Of a stretch of DNA of 64,000 nt, positions 1 through 7,351 are shown piece by piece; positions within the stretch are counted from its first letter, which is position 1; each line of letters opens with the position of its first letter. The notes beneath the pieces were generated by a model, which had not been told where the DNA came from, made no database searches, and saw only the letters and a program-made list of their open reading frames with translations. Where the stretch lies: NCBI GenBank assembly GCA_027484605.1, contig JAIXSR010000140.1, forward strand, positions 17,492 to 81,491. Reading direction: 5' to 3'. The stretch is from Hyphomicrobiales bacterium. GTDB lineage: Bacteria; Pseudomonadota; Alphaproteobacteria; Rhizobiales; Beijerinckiaceae. Position numbers and translations under genes: made by a program.

Positions 1-417
1 GATGATCGCCCCGCCTGCTGCGAGGGCCGGGTTGTCCCGCACCGGCTTGACCTGCGTGAACATGACCACGGTGGGCGGGATATCCGGCGGACAGGTGAAT
101 TCGCGTTCATAGACCCCGCGCGTCACCTCGATATAGATCAGCCCCTCCTCGAGGGCATTGTCCCGCATCAGCTGGCGCTGGATCGCCGTCCATTCGGCCA
201 GCGAATAGGGATTGCGGATGCCGATCGCGGCGAGGGAGCGGTCGAGCCGCGCGAGATGCGGCGCATTGTCGATCAGGCGGCCGTCCAGAACGGCCGTCAC
301 CTCGTAGATACCATCGCCGAACAGGAAACCCCGGTCCATGATCGGGATGCGCGCCTCCTCGAAGGGCAGGAAGGCCCCGTTGACATAGACGATGCGGGGG
401 GCGTGCAGACGGGTCAT
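1..417 (-). CDS. dat: D-amino acid aminotransferase, N-terminal part (cut by window edge)
   Basis: PLP-dependent fold-type IV aminotransferase that would interconvert D-amino acids and 2-oxo acids, typically D-Ala and D-Glu with 2-oxoglutarate. The 139 visible codons run from ATG at 417 to the window edge with no stop. The N-terminal family signature is clear: YVNGAFLPFEEA, then IMDRGFLFGDGIYEV at about residues 27-41, then IYIEVTRGVYERDF-like text at about residue 100. The catalytic Lys lies outside the window. AAGGA sits about 5 bases before the ATG. It lies 61 bases downstream of the LysR gene on the same strand, so the two may be co-transcribed. Its position beside dgcN-dgcA supports a D-amino acid rather than a branched-chain substrate, but class IV enzymes are hard to separate from half a protein. 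Confidence 0.8.
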   Translation of the reverse strand, partial: MTRLHAPRIVYVNGAFLPFEEARIPIMDRGFLFGDGIYEVTAVLDGRLIDNAPHLARLDRSLAAIGIRNPYSLAEWTAIQRQLMRDNALEEGLIYIEVTRGVYEREFTCPPDIPPTVVMFTQVKPVRDNPALAAGGAII

Positions 418-478
418 GGCTGGTCCTTCGGGCAGGCAATGCGTTCGGGGCGGAGGCGGGGCCGGGATCCGGCGCCGA

Positions 479-1444
479 TCATGGCGCGGGCCCCTGCCGG
501 GGTCGAGTCGCAACGAGATTGGGCCTGGGCCGGGACGGTGCGGCGCCGGGGCGCTTCCGGGTCAGCAGGCTCCAGAGCCGGGCCACGGCGGCATTCGGAT
601 TGGCACGGTCGCGGAAGGCCATGACCGAGAGCGGCATCGACCAGCGCGCCCCGCCCAGGGGCACCAGCGCATCGGCCGGGCCGGCAGCGACGGTGCTCTC
701 GGTCAGCCAGGCGATTCCGTGCCCGGCAATCGCCATGTCGCGCAGCACATCGGCCATGTCGTTCTCGACGATCCGCCGCGCATGGGGCAGCCCGCCGGCA
801 TTCTCGATGATAAGGTCGACCAGGCGCGAGAAATAGACCCCGCTCGAATACATGAGCAACGGCAGCGGCTTCTGCGTCTCGCCGGGGAGGGAATAGCCCT
901 CGCGGCGCAGCAGGGCCGGGCTGATGAAGGGGCGGAGGAAATCGGTATCGATCTCGATCGCGTCGACCCGGTCCGGCTCGGGATGGATCGGCTGCTGCGC
1001 GGCATGGAAGCAGATCATCAGTTCGGTGGCGCCCGAGAGGAGCCCGATGCCGAGATCATGCACATTGCCCACGGTCAGCGCGGCGGTCAGGCGCAGGTCG
1101 CGGCTCCATTCCGACCACCAGGCCGGGAACCGGGCCGTGGCCAGCGCGAAGGGCAGCCCGATCCGGAGATGGTCGGGGCGCTGGTCCGGCATGCCCTGCA
1201 GGTCGGCGCGGATATCGAGCACTTCCGCCAGCAAACGGCTGGCCATGATGCGGAACTGCTCGCCCTCCCGGGTCAGCTGTGTCGGCAGGATCGAGCGATC
1301 GATCAGCGGCACGCCGAACCAGGCTTCGAGCTGCTGGATCCGCCGGCTGAAGGCAGCCTGCGATGTGTTCCGCAGCGCCGCGGCCCGGGTGAAATTTCCC
1401 GTTTCCGCAACCGCCAGAAAGTCCTGAAGCCACCGGATCTCCAT
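479..1444 (-). CDS. LysR family transcriptional regulator, candidate regulator of dgcNA
   Basis: LysR-type regulator of 321 residues, the usual family length. The winged helix-turn-helix occupies about residues 1-60 (DFLAVAETGNFTRAAA, then SQAAFSRRIQQLEAWFG), and an effector-binding domain follows. It is divergent from dgcN with 253 bases between the start codons. That spacer carries two near-identical inverted 18-base elements that look like LysR operators. The arrangement suggests it controls dgcN-dgcA and itself, with a D-amino acid or N-acetyl-glutamate as a plausible effector. The family call is firm; the regulon and ligand are inference. The C-terminal tail after about residue 295 is Pro/Arg-rich and looks unstructured. 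Confidence 0.9.
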   Translation of the reverse strand: MEIRWLQDFLAVAETGNFTRAAALRNTSQAAFSRRIQQLEAWFGVPLIDRSILPTQLTREGEQFRIMASRLLAEVLDIRADLQGMPDQRPDHLRIGLPFALATARFPAWWSEWSRDLRLTAALTVGNVHDLGIGLLSGATELMICFHAAQQPIHPEPDRVDAIEIDTDFLRPFISPALLRREGYSLPGETQKPLPLLMYSSGVYFSRLVDLIIENAGGLPHARRIVENDMADVLRDMAIAGHGIAWLTESTVAAGPADALVPLGGARWSMPLSVMAFRDRANPNAAVARLWSLLTRKRPGAAPSRPRPNLVATRPRQGPAP

Positions 1445-1522
1445 CCGCGCCGTCTCCGCTTGCGACCGGGCGAGCCCGGCCCTGTCCTTGCCCGCTTATC
1501 CTAGGAGGCCGTCTTCCGCCAT

Positions 1523-1540
1523 GGCCAATGCAAATTTCGC
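1523..1540. promoter_or_regulatory. Operator-like repeat, arm 1 (LysR-dgcN spacer)
   Basis: The 18-mer GGCCAATGCAAATTTCGC is the inverted partner of 1627-1644, matching it at 17 of 18 positions. It contains the imperfect dyad TGCAAATTTCGCA (1529-1541), the shape expected of a LysR T-N11-A box. It lies about 80 bases before the LysR start codon. Assignment as the binding site of the adjacent regulator is inference. Confidence 0.6.
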
Positions 1541-1625
1541 ATCGACAAAAGCGGTGCCTTGGCGCCGCCACCCCGGTTCCGGCGCGGCGGCCCGGCCAGC
1601 GGGGCATGTGCCGGCCCCTGCCCCT

Positions 1626-1644
1626 TGCGAAACTTGCATTGGCC
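1626..1644. promoter_or_regulatory. Operator-like repeat, arm 2 (LysR-dgcN spacer)
   Basis: TGCGAAACTTGCATTGGCC is the inverted copy of the element at 1523-1541, with one mismatch across the 18-base core. It also contains a dyad, TGCGAAACTTGCA (1626-1638). It ends 53 bases before the dgcN start codon, a suitable place for an activator or repressor site. The two copies are 86 bases apart, which would allow looping between two LysR tetramer contacts. Confidence 0.6.
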
Positions 1645-1697
1645 TCGCCCGGCCGCCGGGCGCATGATCCGGCCATGTTCCAGCAAGGATCGGACCC

Positions 1698-2729
1698 ATG
1701 CTCGTTACCCCTCCCTATCTGATGTTCCTCGGCGATGTCGGCGATCAGCTCGCCGCCAAGACGGCCCATGGCATTGTCGACTGGCGCCCCGAATGGTGCC
1801 TCGGCCAGCGGCGCCTGCCCGGCTGCAAGGCGGATCTCGGCATCACCGAGATGTCGATCGCAGAGGCGGCGGCCAAGGGGGCCCGGACACTGATCGTGGG
1901 CGTGGCCAATGCGGGCGGTGTCCTGCCCGATCACTGGACGGCCGAGATCGTCGCCGCCATCGAGGCCGGCATGGACGTGGCCAGCGGCCTGCATACGCGG
2001 CTTGGCTCCAAGCCGGAAATCCGCGAGGCGGCGGCCCGCCATGGCCGGCAATTGCTGGATGTCCGGCATTCGGACCAGCGTTTCGATACCGGCAAGGGCA
2101 CGAAGCGGCCCGGCCTGCGCCTGCTCACCGTGGGCACCGATTGCTCGGTCGGCAAGAAATACACCGCCCTCGCGCTCGAACGCGGCATGCGCGCCCGCGG
2201 CATGGATGCCGATTTCCGGGCGACCGGCCAGACCGGCGTCTTCATTTCCGGGCGCGGCGTCGCCATTGATGCCGTGGTGGCGGATTTCATTTCCGGCGCG
2301 GTGGAATGGATCTGCCCGGCTGCGGCGGAGACCCATTGGGATCTCGTCGAGGGCCAGGGCTCGCTGTTCCACCCCTCCTTCGCAGGTGTCAGCCTCGGCC
2401 TGCTGCACGGCGCCCAGCCGGATGCCTTCGTGGTCTGCCACGAGCCGACCCGCACCACGATGCGCGGCGTCAAGCATCCCCTGCCCGGCATTGACGACGT
2501 GATCGACCTGACCATCCGCTGCGGCTCGCTCACCAATCCCGGGATCCGCCCGGTCGGGATCGCGATCAATACCGAGAAGCTCGGCGAGGACGAGGCCCGC
2601 GCCCTAATTGCGGAAACCGCCGGCCGGCATAAACTCCCGGCCACCGATCCGATCCGCTTCGGCGTGGAATCGATCATCGATCGGGTTCTTGCGGAGTTTC
2701 CGCAATCTGCGAACGGGAAGGCCCGCTGA
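1698..2729 (+). CDS. dgcN: D-glutamate N-acetyltransferase DgcN (DUF1611 family)
   Basis: DUF1611-family protein of 343 residues. Members called DgcN N-acetylate D-glutamate in the DgcN-DgcA route of D-Glu catabolism described in marine Proteobacteria. An N-terminal Rossmann-like part (about 1-130) contains the family text GVANAGGVLPDHW. A C-terminal P-loop-like part has GTDCSVGKKYTAL at about 146-158, then FRATGQTG, EGQGSLFHPSFAG and CHEPTRTTMRG. The start has AAGGAT 7 bases upstream. Its stop codon shares one base with the dgcA start (TGATG), so the two are translationally coupled. The neighbouring D-amino acid aminotransferase strengthens the D-Glu reading. Older annotations call this family an NAD-dependent epimerase or simply DUF1611. 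Confidence 0.85.
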   Translation: MLVTPPYLMFLGDVGDQLAAKTAHGIVDWRPEWCLGQRRLPGCKADLGITEMSIAEAAAKGARTLIVGVANAGGVLPDHWTAEIVAAIEAGMDVASGLHTRLGSKPEIREAAARHGRQLLDVRHSDQRFDTGKGTKRPGLRLLTVGTDCSVGKKYTALALERGMRARGMDADFRATGQTGVFISGRGVAIDAVVADFISGAVEWICPAAAETHWDLVEGQGSLFHPSFAGVSLGLLHGAQPDAFVVCHEPTRTTMRGVKHPLPGIDDVIDLTIRCGSLTNPGIRPVGIAINTEKLGEDEARALIAETAGRHKLPATDPIRFGVESIIDRVLAEFPQSANGKAR

Positions 2730-3718
2730 TGCCGACACTGGAACTTCGCGTGGAACGCTGGCCGATTGCCGGCACTTTCACCATCTCGCGCGGCAGCCGC
2801 ACCGAGGCTGTTGTCGTGGTCGTTGCCTTGCAGGATGGCCCGGCCATCGGGCATGGGGAATGCGTGCCCTATGCGCGCTATGGAGAGAGCATCGAGGGCG
2901 TGGTTGCGGCGCTCGAGGCCCTGCGGCCGCGGATCGAGGCCGGCGTGAGCCGCGCCGGGATCCGCACGCTCCTGCCTGCCGGGGCGGCGCGCAACGCACT
3001 CGATTGCGCGCTCTGGCAGCTCGAAGCGAGCCAGGCCGGCCTTTCGCTCCATCAGCTCGCCGGCCTGCCACCGCCCCTGCCCGTCACGACGGCCTACACG
3101 CTGAGCCTCGGCACACCGGAAACCATGTTCGAGGCGGCGCGCAAGGCATCCGCCCGCCCCGTGCTCAAGATCAAGCTGGGCGGCGAGGGCGATGCCGAGC
3201 GGCTCGCCGCCGTCCGCGCCGGGGCTCCGGATTCGACGCTCATTGTCGATGCCAACGAGGCCTGGCGCCGGGAGACGCTCGCGGCCAATCTCGCGGCCTG
3301 CGAGCAGGCCGGCGTCGCGCTGATCGAGCAGCCCATGCCGGCGGGCGAGGATGCTCCGCTGGCGGAGATCCGCACGCCGATCGTGATCTGCGCCGACGAG
3401 AGCATCCATGATGCCGCCAGCCTCGGCCATCTCCCGCCCTGGTATGACGCGATCAACATCAAGCTCGACAAGACCGGGGGGCTGACCGACGCGCTCGAGC
3501 TGCGCGATGCCGCCCGGGCGCGCGGGCTGAAGATCATGGTCGGCTGCATGCTCGGCACGTCGCTGGCCATGGCGCCGGCCATCCTGCTCGCACAGGGTGC
3601 GGAATTCGTCGATCTCGACGGGCCGCTCCTCCTGGCGAAAGACCGCGAGCCCGGCCTGATCTATCAGGGCAGCGAACTCGTGCCGCCGCTCGGGGCCGTG
3701 GGCGCCAACCCGCCCTGA
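2729..3718 (+). CDS. dgcA: N-acetyl-D-glutamate racemase DgcA (enolase superfamily)
   Basis: Enolase-superfamily enzyme of 329 residues, related to L-Ala-D/L-Glu dipeptide epimerases. The active-site set is complete: KIK at 147-149, metal ligands D174 (IVDANE), E200 (LIEQP) and D223 (CADES), and the second-face lysine near K245 (INIKLDKTGG). Pairing with dgcN marks it as DgcA, which would racemise N-acetyl-D-Glu to the L form. Without that context it would be annotated as a dipeptide epimerase acting on murein peptides, which remains the main alternative. It ends 3 bases from the convergent dpp ATPase gene. Confidence 0.82.
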   Translation: MPTLELRVERWPIAGTFTISRGSRTEAVVVVVALQDGPAIGHGECVPYARYGESIEGVVAALEALRPRIEAGVSRAGIRTLLPAGAARNALDCALWQLEASQAGLSLHQLAGLPPPLPVTTAYTLSLGTPETMFEAARKASARPVLKIKLGGEGDAERLAAVRAGAPDSTLIVDANEAWRRETLAANLAACEQAGVALIEQPMPAGEDAPLAEIRTPIVICADESIHDAASLGHLPPWYDAINIKLDKTGGLTDALELRDAARARGLKIMVGCMLGTSLAMAPAILLAQGAEFVDLDGPLLLAKDREPGLIYQGSELVPPLGAVGANPP

Positions 3719-3721
3719 GGC

Positions 3722-4477
3722 TCAGGCCGAGGCCAGCGCGACGCGGCGCGAGGCGGCGATGAGTTCCTGCGTGTAGGCATCCTGCCCGCCCTGTTTTCGC
3801 AGGGAATCGATATCGGCTTCCTCGACGACGCGGCCGAGCTTCATCACCGCCACCCGGCTGCACATATGGCCGACCACGGCGAGGTTGTGGCTCACCAGCA
3901 GCATGGTCAGGCCGAGCCGCAGCTTCAGGTCCTGCAGCAGGTTCAGCACCTCGGCCTGGATCGAGACATCGAGTGCGGAGGTCGGCTCGTCCAGGAGAAG
4001 GATCCGCGGCTCGAGGATCAGCGCCCGGGCGATCGCGACGCGTTGGCGCTGCCCGCCCGACAATTGATGCGGAAAGCGGAACCGGAAGCCGCCATCCAGC
4101 CCGACTTCCGCCAAGGCGCGCTCGATGCGCCGGTCCGGCTGGTCGAGCCCGTGGATGGCCAGCGGCTCGGCGAGGATCGCGTCGATCGTCATGCGGGGAT
4201 GCAGGCTGGCGAACGGATCCTGGAACACCATCTGGACCGAACGGAAGAAGGCCTTTTCCGGCCGTTGCGGCAAGGGCATGCCATCCACCTCGACCACGCC
4301 CTCCCAGTTCCGGTTCAGCCCGGACAGGACCCGCAGCACGGTGGATTTGCCCGAGCCGGATTCGCCGACAAGGCCGAAGCTCTCGCCGGATCCGACCATG
4401 AAGGACACATCCTTCAGGACATGCGCCTCGCCGAAGCGGACATTCAGGTTGCGGACGATAATGGAGCCGGGTCCCAT
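3722..4477 (-). CDS. Peptide ABC transporter ATPase (DppF-like)
   Basis: Second nucleotide-binding subunit of a dipeptide/oligopeptide importer, 251 residues. Walker A is GESGSGKST (about 37-45), the signature is LSGGQRQRVAIARAL, and Walker B is ILLLDEPTSALD followed by the H-loop VSHNLAVV. It is the last gene of the leftward dppABCDF-type operon, with 3 bases between it and the preceding ATPase gene and GGAGG before its ATG. It lacks the C-terminal Cys motif that marks many OppF/DppF proteins with an Fe-S cluster. The substrate is not readable from the ATPase. The adjoining D-Glu genes suggest D-amino-acid-containing peptides. Confidence 0.9.
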   Translation of the reverse strand: MGPGSIIVRNLNVRFGEAHVLKDVSFMVGSGESFGLVGESGSGKSTVLRVLSGLNRNWEGVVEVDGMPLPQRPEKAFFRSVQMVFQDPFASLHPRMTIDAILAEPLAIHGLDQPDRRIERALAEVGLDGGFRFRFPHQLSGGQRQRVAIARALILEPRILLLDEPTSALDVSIQAEVLNLLQDLKLRLGLTMLLVSHNLAVVGHMCSRVAVMKLGRVVEEADIDSLRKQGGQDAYTQELIAASRRVALASA

Positions 4478-4480
4478 CGC

Positions 4481-5329
4481 TCAGCCTCCCTGAAGCCAGG
4501 AATCGTCGCGCTGGAGCGTGGCCAGCCGCCGGACCGGGCGGTCGAGATCCGGCAGGCAGCCGAGCAGCCCCCGCGTATAGGCATGCTGGCCCTTCGACAA
4601 TTCGCGTGCCGGCAGGCTTTCCATCACGCGCCCGCCATACATGACGATGACGCGGTCGCAGAAGGCGGAGACCAGCGGCAGGTCATGGCTGATGAAGATA
4701 AGCCCCATGCCGCGATCGGTCACCAGCTTCTCGAGAATGTCGAGGATCTGGGCCTGCACCGTCACGTCGAGGGCCGAGGTCGGCTCGTCGGCGATCAGGA
4801 CATCCGGTTCGCCGATCAGCATCATCGCGATCATCACGCGCTGGCCCATCCCGCCCGACACTTCATGCGGGTAGAGATCGAAGACGCGCGCAGGCTCGCG
4901 GATCAGCACATCCTCGAGCATGGCAAGCGCCCGGTCCCTGGCCTCGCTCTTGCCGGCCTTGCGATGCAGCTGGTAGGCCTCGGCGATCTGCCGGCCGACG
5001 GTCATGACCGGGTTGAGCGAGAATTTGGGATCCTGCATCACCATGGAGATATGGCGCCCGCGCAGGCGGCGCCGCGCTTCCCCGGACATGCCGAGCAGAT
5101 CCTGCCCCTTGAAGCGCATCGCATCGGCCAGCACCTCGCCCGGCCAGGGCACGAGATCGAGCAACGCGCGTCCGGTCATCGACTTGCCGGAGCCGGATTC
5201 GCCGACAATGGCCAGCTTTTCCCGCCCGAGCGTGAAGGAGAGGCCGCGCACGGCCTCCACGATCCGGGTCGGCGTATGGAACCGGACCCTGAGATTGCTG
5301 ACCTCGACAAGCGGTGTCTGCCCGGTCAT
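4481..5329 (-). CDS. Peptide ABC transporter ATPase (DppD-like)
   Basis: First nucleotide-binding subunit of the dpp-type importer, 282 residues from ATG at 5329, chosen because GAGGAGG lies just upstream and the protein then starts MTGQTPLVEVSNL. Walker A is GESGSGKSMTG (Met replaces the usual Thr after Ser, as is common in DppD). The signature HEVSGGMGQRVMIAMML and Walker B VLIADEPTSALD are intact. The longer reading to 5470 runs back into dppC and is rejected. The C-terminus carries the oligopeptide-ATPase tail with HAYTRGLLGCLPDL. Confidence 0.9.
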   Translation of the reverse strand: MTGQTPLVEVSNLRVRFHTPTRIVEAVRGLSFTLGREKLAIVGESGSGKSMTGRALLDLVPWPGEVLADAMRFKGQDLLGMSGEARRRLRGRHISMVMQDPKFSLNPVMTVGRQIAEAYQLHRKAGKSEARDRALAMLEDVLIREPARVFDLYPHEVSGGMGQRVMIAMMLIGEPDVLIADEPTSALDVTVQAQILDILEKLVTDRGMGLIFISHDLPLVSAFCDRVIVMYGGRVMESLPARELSKGQHAYTRGLLGCLPDLDRPVRRLATLQRDDSWLQGG

Positions 5330-5339
5330 CACCCCCTCC

Positions 5340-6230
5340 TCAATGGGCATCGAGAACGTCCCGCAGGCCGTCCCCGAGCAGGTTGAACCCGAGCGCGACC
5401 AGGCAGATCGCGATGCCCGGAAAGGCCGCCACCCACCATTGGTCAAAGATGAATTCGCGCCCCGTGGCAATCATCGCGCCCCATTCCGGCAGCGGCGGTT
5501 GTGCCCCGAGGCCGAGAAAGCCGAGGCCGGCGGCCGTCAGGATGATGCCGGCCATATCCAGCGTGGTCCGGACAATGACCGAGGACAGGCACATCGGCAC
5601 GACATGCCTGAGGATGATCCGCCCATGCCCGGCGCCCTGCAGCCGGACCGCGGCGATGTAATCCGCATTGCGGATGACCAGCGTCTCCGCCCGCGCCACC
5701 CGGGCATAGGGAGGCCAGGCCGTGCAGGCAATGGCGATGACGGCATTCTCGATGCCCGGCCCCAGCACGGCCACGAAGGCCAGGGCGAGCACCAGCCGCG
5801 GGAAGGCCAGGAACACGTCGGTCACGCGCATGAGCACGGTATCGACCCAGCCCCCGAAATAGCCGGCCACGGTGCCGATCAGCAGGCCGACGGGCCCGAC
5901 CGAGATCACCACCAGCACCACGATGGCCAGCGTGATCCGTGCGCCATGGATGATCCGGCTGAAAATGTCGCGGCCCAGTGCATCCGTGCCGAACCAGTTT
6001 TTCGACGAGGGCGGCAGAAGGCGTTGTGAAAGGTTCTGGGCCAGCGGATCATAGGGCGCGATCAGCGGCGCGAAGGCGGCGATGAGCAGCAGCGCGACAA
6101 CAATGATGAGCCCGACCAGCGCGAGCGGGTTCTTCCGCAGGGCCAGCCATTGCCGATAGGCCTGCCCGATCCGGGCTTGCCGCCGCGAGGCCGGGGTTTC
6201 TGTCGTCAGATAGGCGTAGAGACCGGCCAT
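5340..6230 (-). CDS. Peptide ABC transporter permease (DppC-like)
   Basis: Inner-membrane permease of 296 residues. An N-terminal transmembrane helix (LVGLIIVVALLLIAAFAPL) is followed by the DppC/OppC segment HWFGTDALGRDIFSR-like text (here NWFGTDALGRDIFSR) and then a five-helix BPD_transp_1 core. The ABC-contact loop reads RLQGAGHGRIILRHVVP. ATG at 6230 is preferred over GTG at 6233, because GAGGTAA is then well placed; it overlaps the dppB stop region. It acts with DppB as the membrane channel. Confidence 0.9.
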   Translation of the reverse strand: MAGLYAYLTTETPASRRQARIGQAYRQWLALRKNPLALVGLIIVVALLLIAAFAPLIAPYDPLAQNLSQRLLPPSSKNWFGTDALGRDIFSRIIHGARITLAIVVLVVISVGPVGLLIGTVAGYFGGWVDTVLMRVTDVFLAFPRLVLALAFVAVLGPGIENAVIAIACTAWPPYARVARAETLVIRNADYIAAVRLQGAGHGRIILRHVVPMCLSSVIVRTTLDMAGIILTAAGLGFLGLGAQPPLPEWGAMIATGREFIFDQWWVAAFPGIAICLVALGFNLLGDGLRDVLDAH

Positions 6231-6233
6231 CAC

Positions 6234-7259
6234 TTACCTCGCCCGCGGGTCGAAGGCCCGCCCGATCATGTCGGTGAGCAGGTTGATGCCGACGAAGATC
6301 AGCCCGACAACGATGGTGCCGCCGAGCACGGCATTCATGTCGGCATTGAGCAGCGAATTGGTGATGTAGCGGCCGAGGCCCGGCCAGGCAAAGACGGTTT
6401 CCGTGAGCACGGAGCCTTCGAGCAGGTTGGCATAGGAAAGGGCGATCACGGTCAGCAGCGGCACGATGGCATTGCGCAGGGCGTGCCCCCAGACAACCCG
6501 GCGCTCGCTCAGGCCCTTCACGCGGGCCGTCATCACATAGGGCTGCTGCAGCTCGGTGATCATGAAGGAACGCGTCATCCGGCTGATATAGGCCGTCGAG
6601 AACAGCCCGAGCACGGCCGAGGGCAGGACGAGATGCGACACGGCATTCCGGAACGCATCCCATTCCCCCTGCAGCGCGCAATCCAGCAGGAGAACGCCGG
6701 TGATGGGCTGCACGAAATCCTGGTAGGACACCCCAATCCGTCCGGGTCCGGAAACCCAGCCCAGCTTGGCATAGAAGATCAGCAGGCCCATCAGGCCGAG
6801 CCAGAAGATCGGGATGGAATAGCCGAACAGGCCGATGAACCGCGCGATATGATCGGGCCAGCGCCCCTGCCGCGTCGCCGCCAGGACGCCCAGCGGAATG
6901 CCGAGGCAGATGCCGATCAGCGTGCCGAGCGTGGCCAGTTCGAGCGTGGCGGGAAAGACCCGCTTGATGTCGTCGATGACGAGGTTCGATGTCAGCACCG
7001 ACTTGCCGAAATCGCCCTGCGCCACCTTCTGAAGATAGATCCAGAATTGCACGGGGACGGGCTTGTCGAGCCCCATATCCTGCCGGGCCTTCTCGTAGAC
7101 ATCCGGCCGGGCATTGTCGCCCACGATCGCGAGAACCGGATCGACCGGCATGACCCGGGCGATGAAGAAGGTGACGGCGAGCAGCCCGAGGATCGTCACC
7201 AGGACGGTGACCATCTCCTTGGCGACGGTTCGGGCACCCCGGCTGAGGGCATGGGACAT
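6234..7259 (-). CDS. Peptide ABC transporter permease (DppB-like)
   Basis: Inner-membrane permease of 341 residues, the usual DppB/OppB length. It has an N-terminal helix (VTVLVTILGLLAVTFFIARVMPVDP), a periplasmic stretch with the family text ARQDMGLDKPVPVQFW, then the transport core with the ABC loop VKGLSERRVVWGHALRNA and the closing GPGLGRYI-type motif (WPGLGRYI). It follows dppA after 92 bases that hold an intrinsic terminator, so its transcript level is probably below that of the binding protein. Confidence 0.9.
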   Translation of the reverse strand: MSHALSRGARTVAKEMVTVLVTILGLLAVTFFIARVMPVDPVLAIVGDNARPDVYEKARQDMGLDKPVPVQFWIYLQKVAQGDFGKSVLTSNLVIDDIKRVFPATLELATLGTLIGICLGIPLGVLAATRQGRWPDHIARFIGLFGYSIPIFWLGLMGLLIFYAKLGWVSGPGRIGVSYQDFVQPITGVLLLDCALQGEWDAFRNAVSHLVLPSAVLGLFSTAYISRMTRSFMITELQQPYVMTARVKGLSERRVVWGHALRNAIVPLLTVIALSYANLLEGSVLTETVFAWPGLGRYITNSLLNADMNAVLGGTIVVGLIFVGINLLTDMIGRAFDPRAR

Positions 7260-7286
7260 GGGGATGTCTCGCGGGTCTCGGAAGGG

Positions 7287-7318
7287 AAAACGCCGCCCGG
7301 CCCATGGGCCGGACGGCG
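7287..7318 (-). terminator. Intrinsic terminator/attenuator between dppA and dppB
   Basis: Read leftward, this is a long GC stem: CGCCG and CCGGCC paired with GGCCGG and CGGCG around CATG, ending in TTTTCCC. It lies in the 92-base spacer after the binding-protein stop. Such a partial terminator commonly keeps the binding protein in excess over its permeases. Confidence 0.75.
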
Positions 7319-7351
7319 ATTCGGAAGGGCGTCACGCCATCAGGCGCACGA

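Noticed and set aside
2729..3718. L-Ala-D/L-Glu epimerase as first-choice name
   Set aside because: The fold fits, but one-base coupling to dgcN makes the N-acetyl-D-Glu racemase DgcA the better call; the epimerase role is kept as an alternative.
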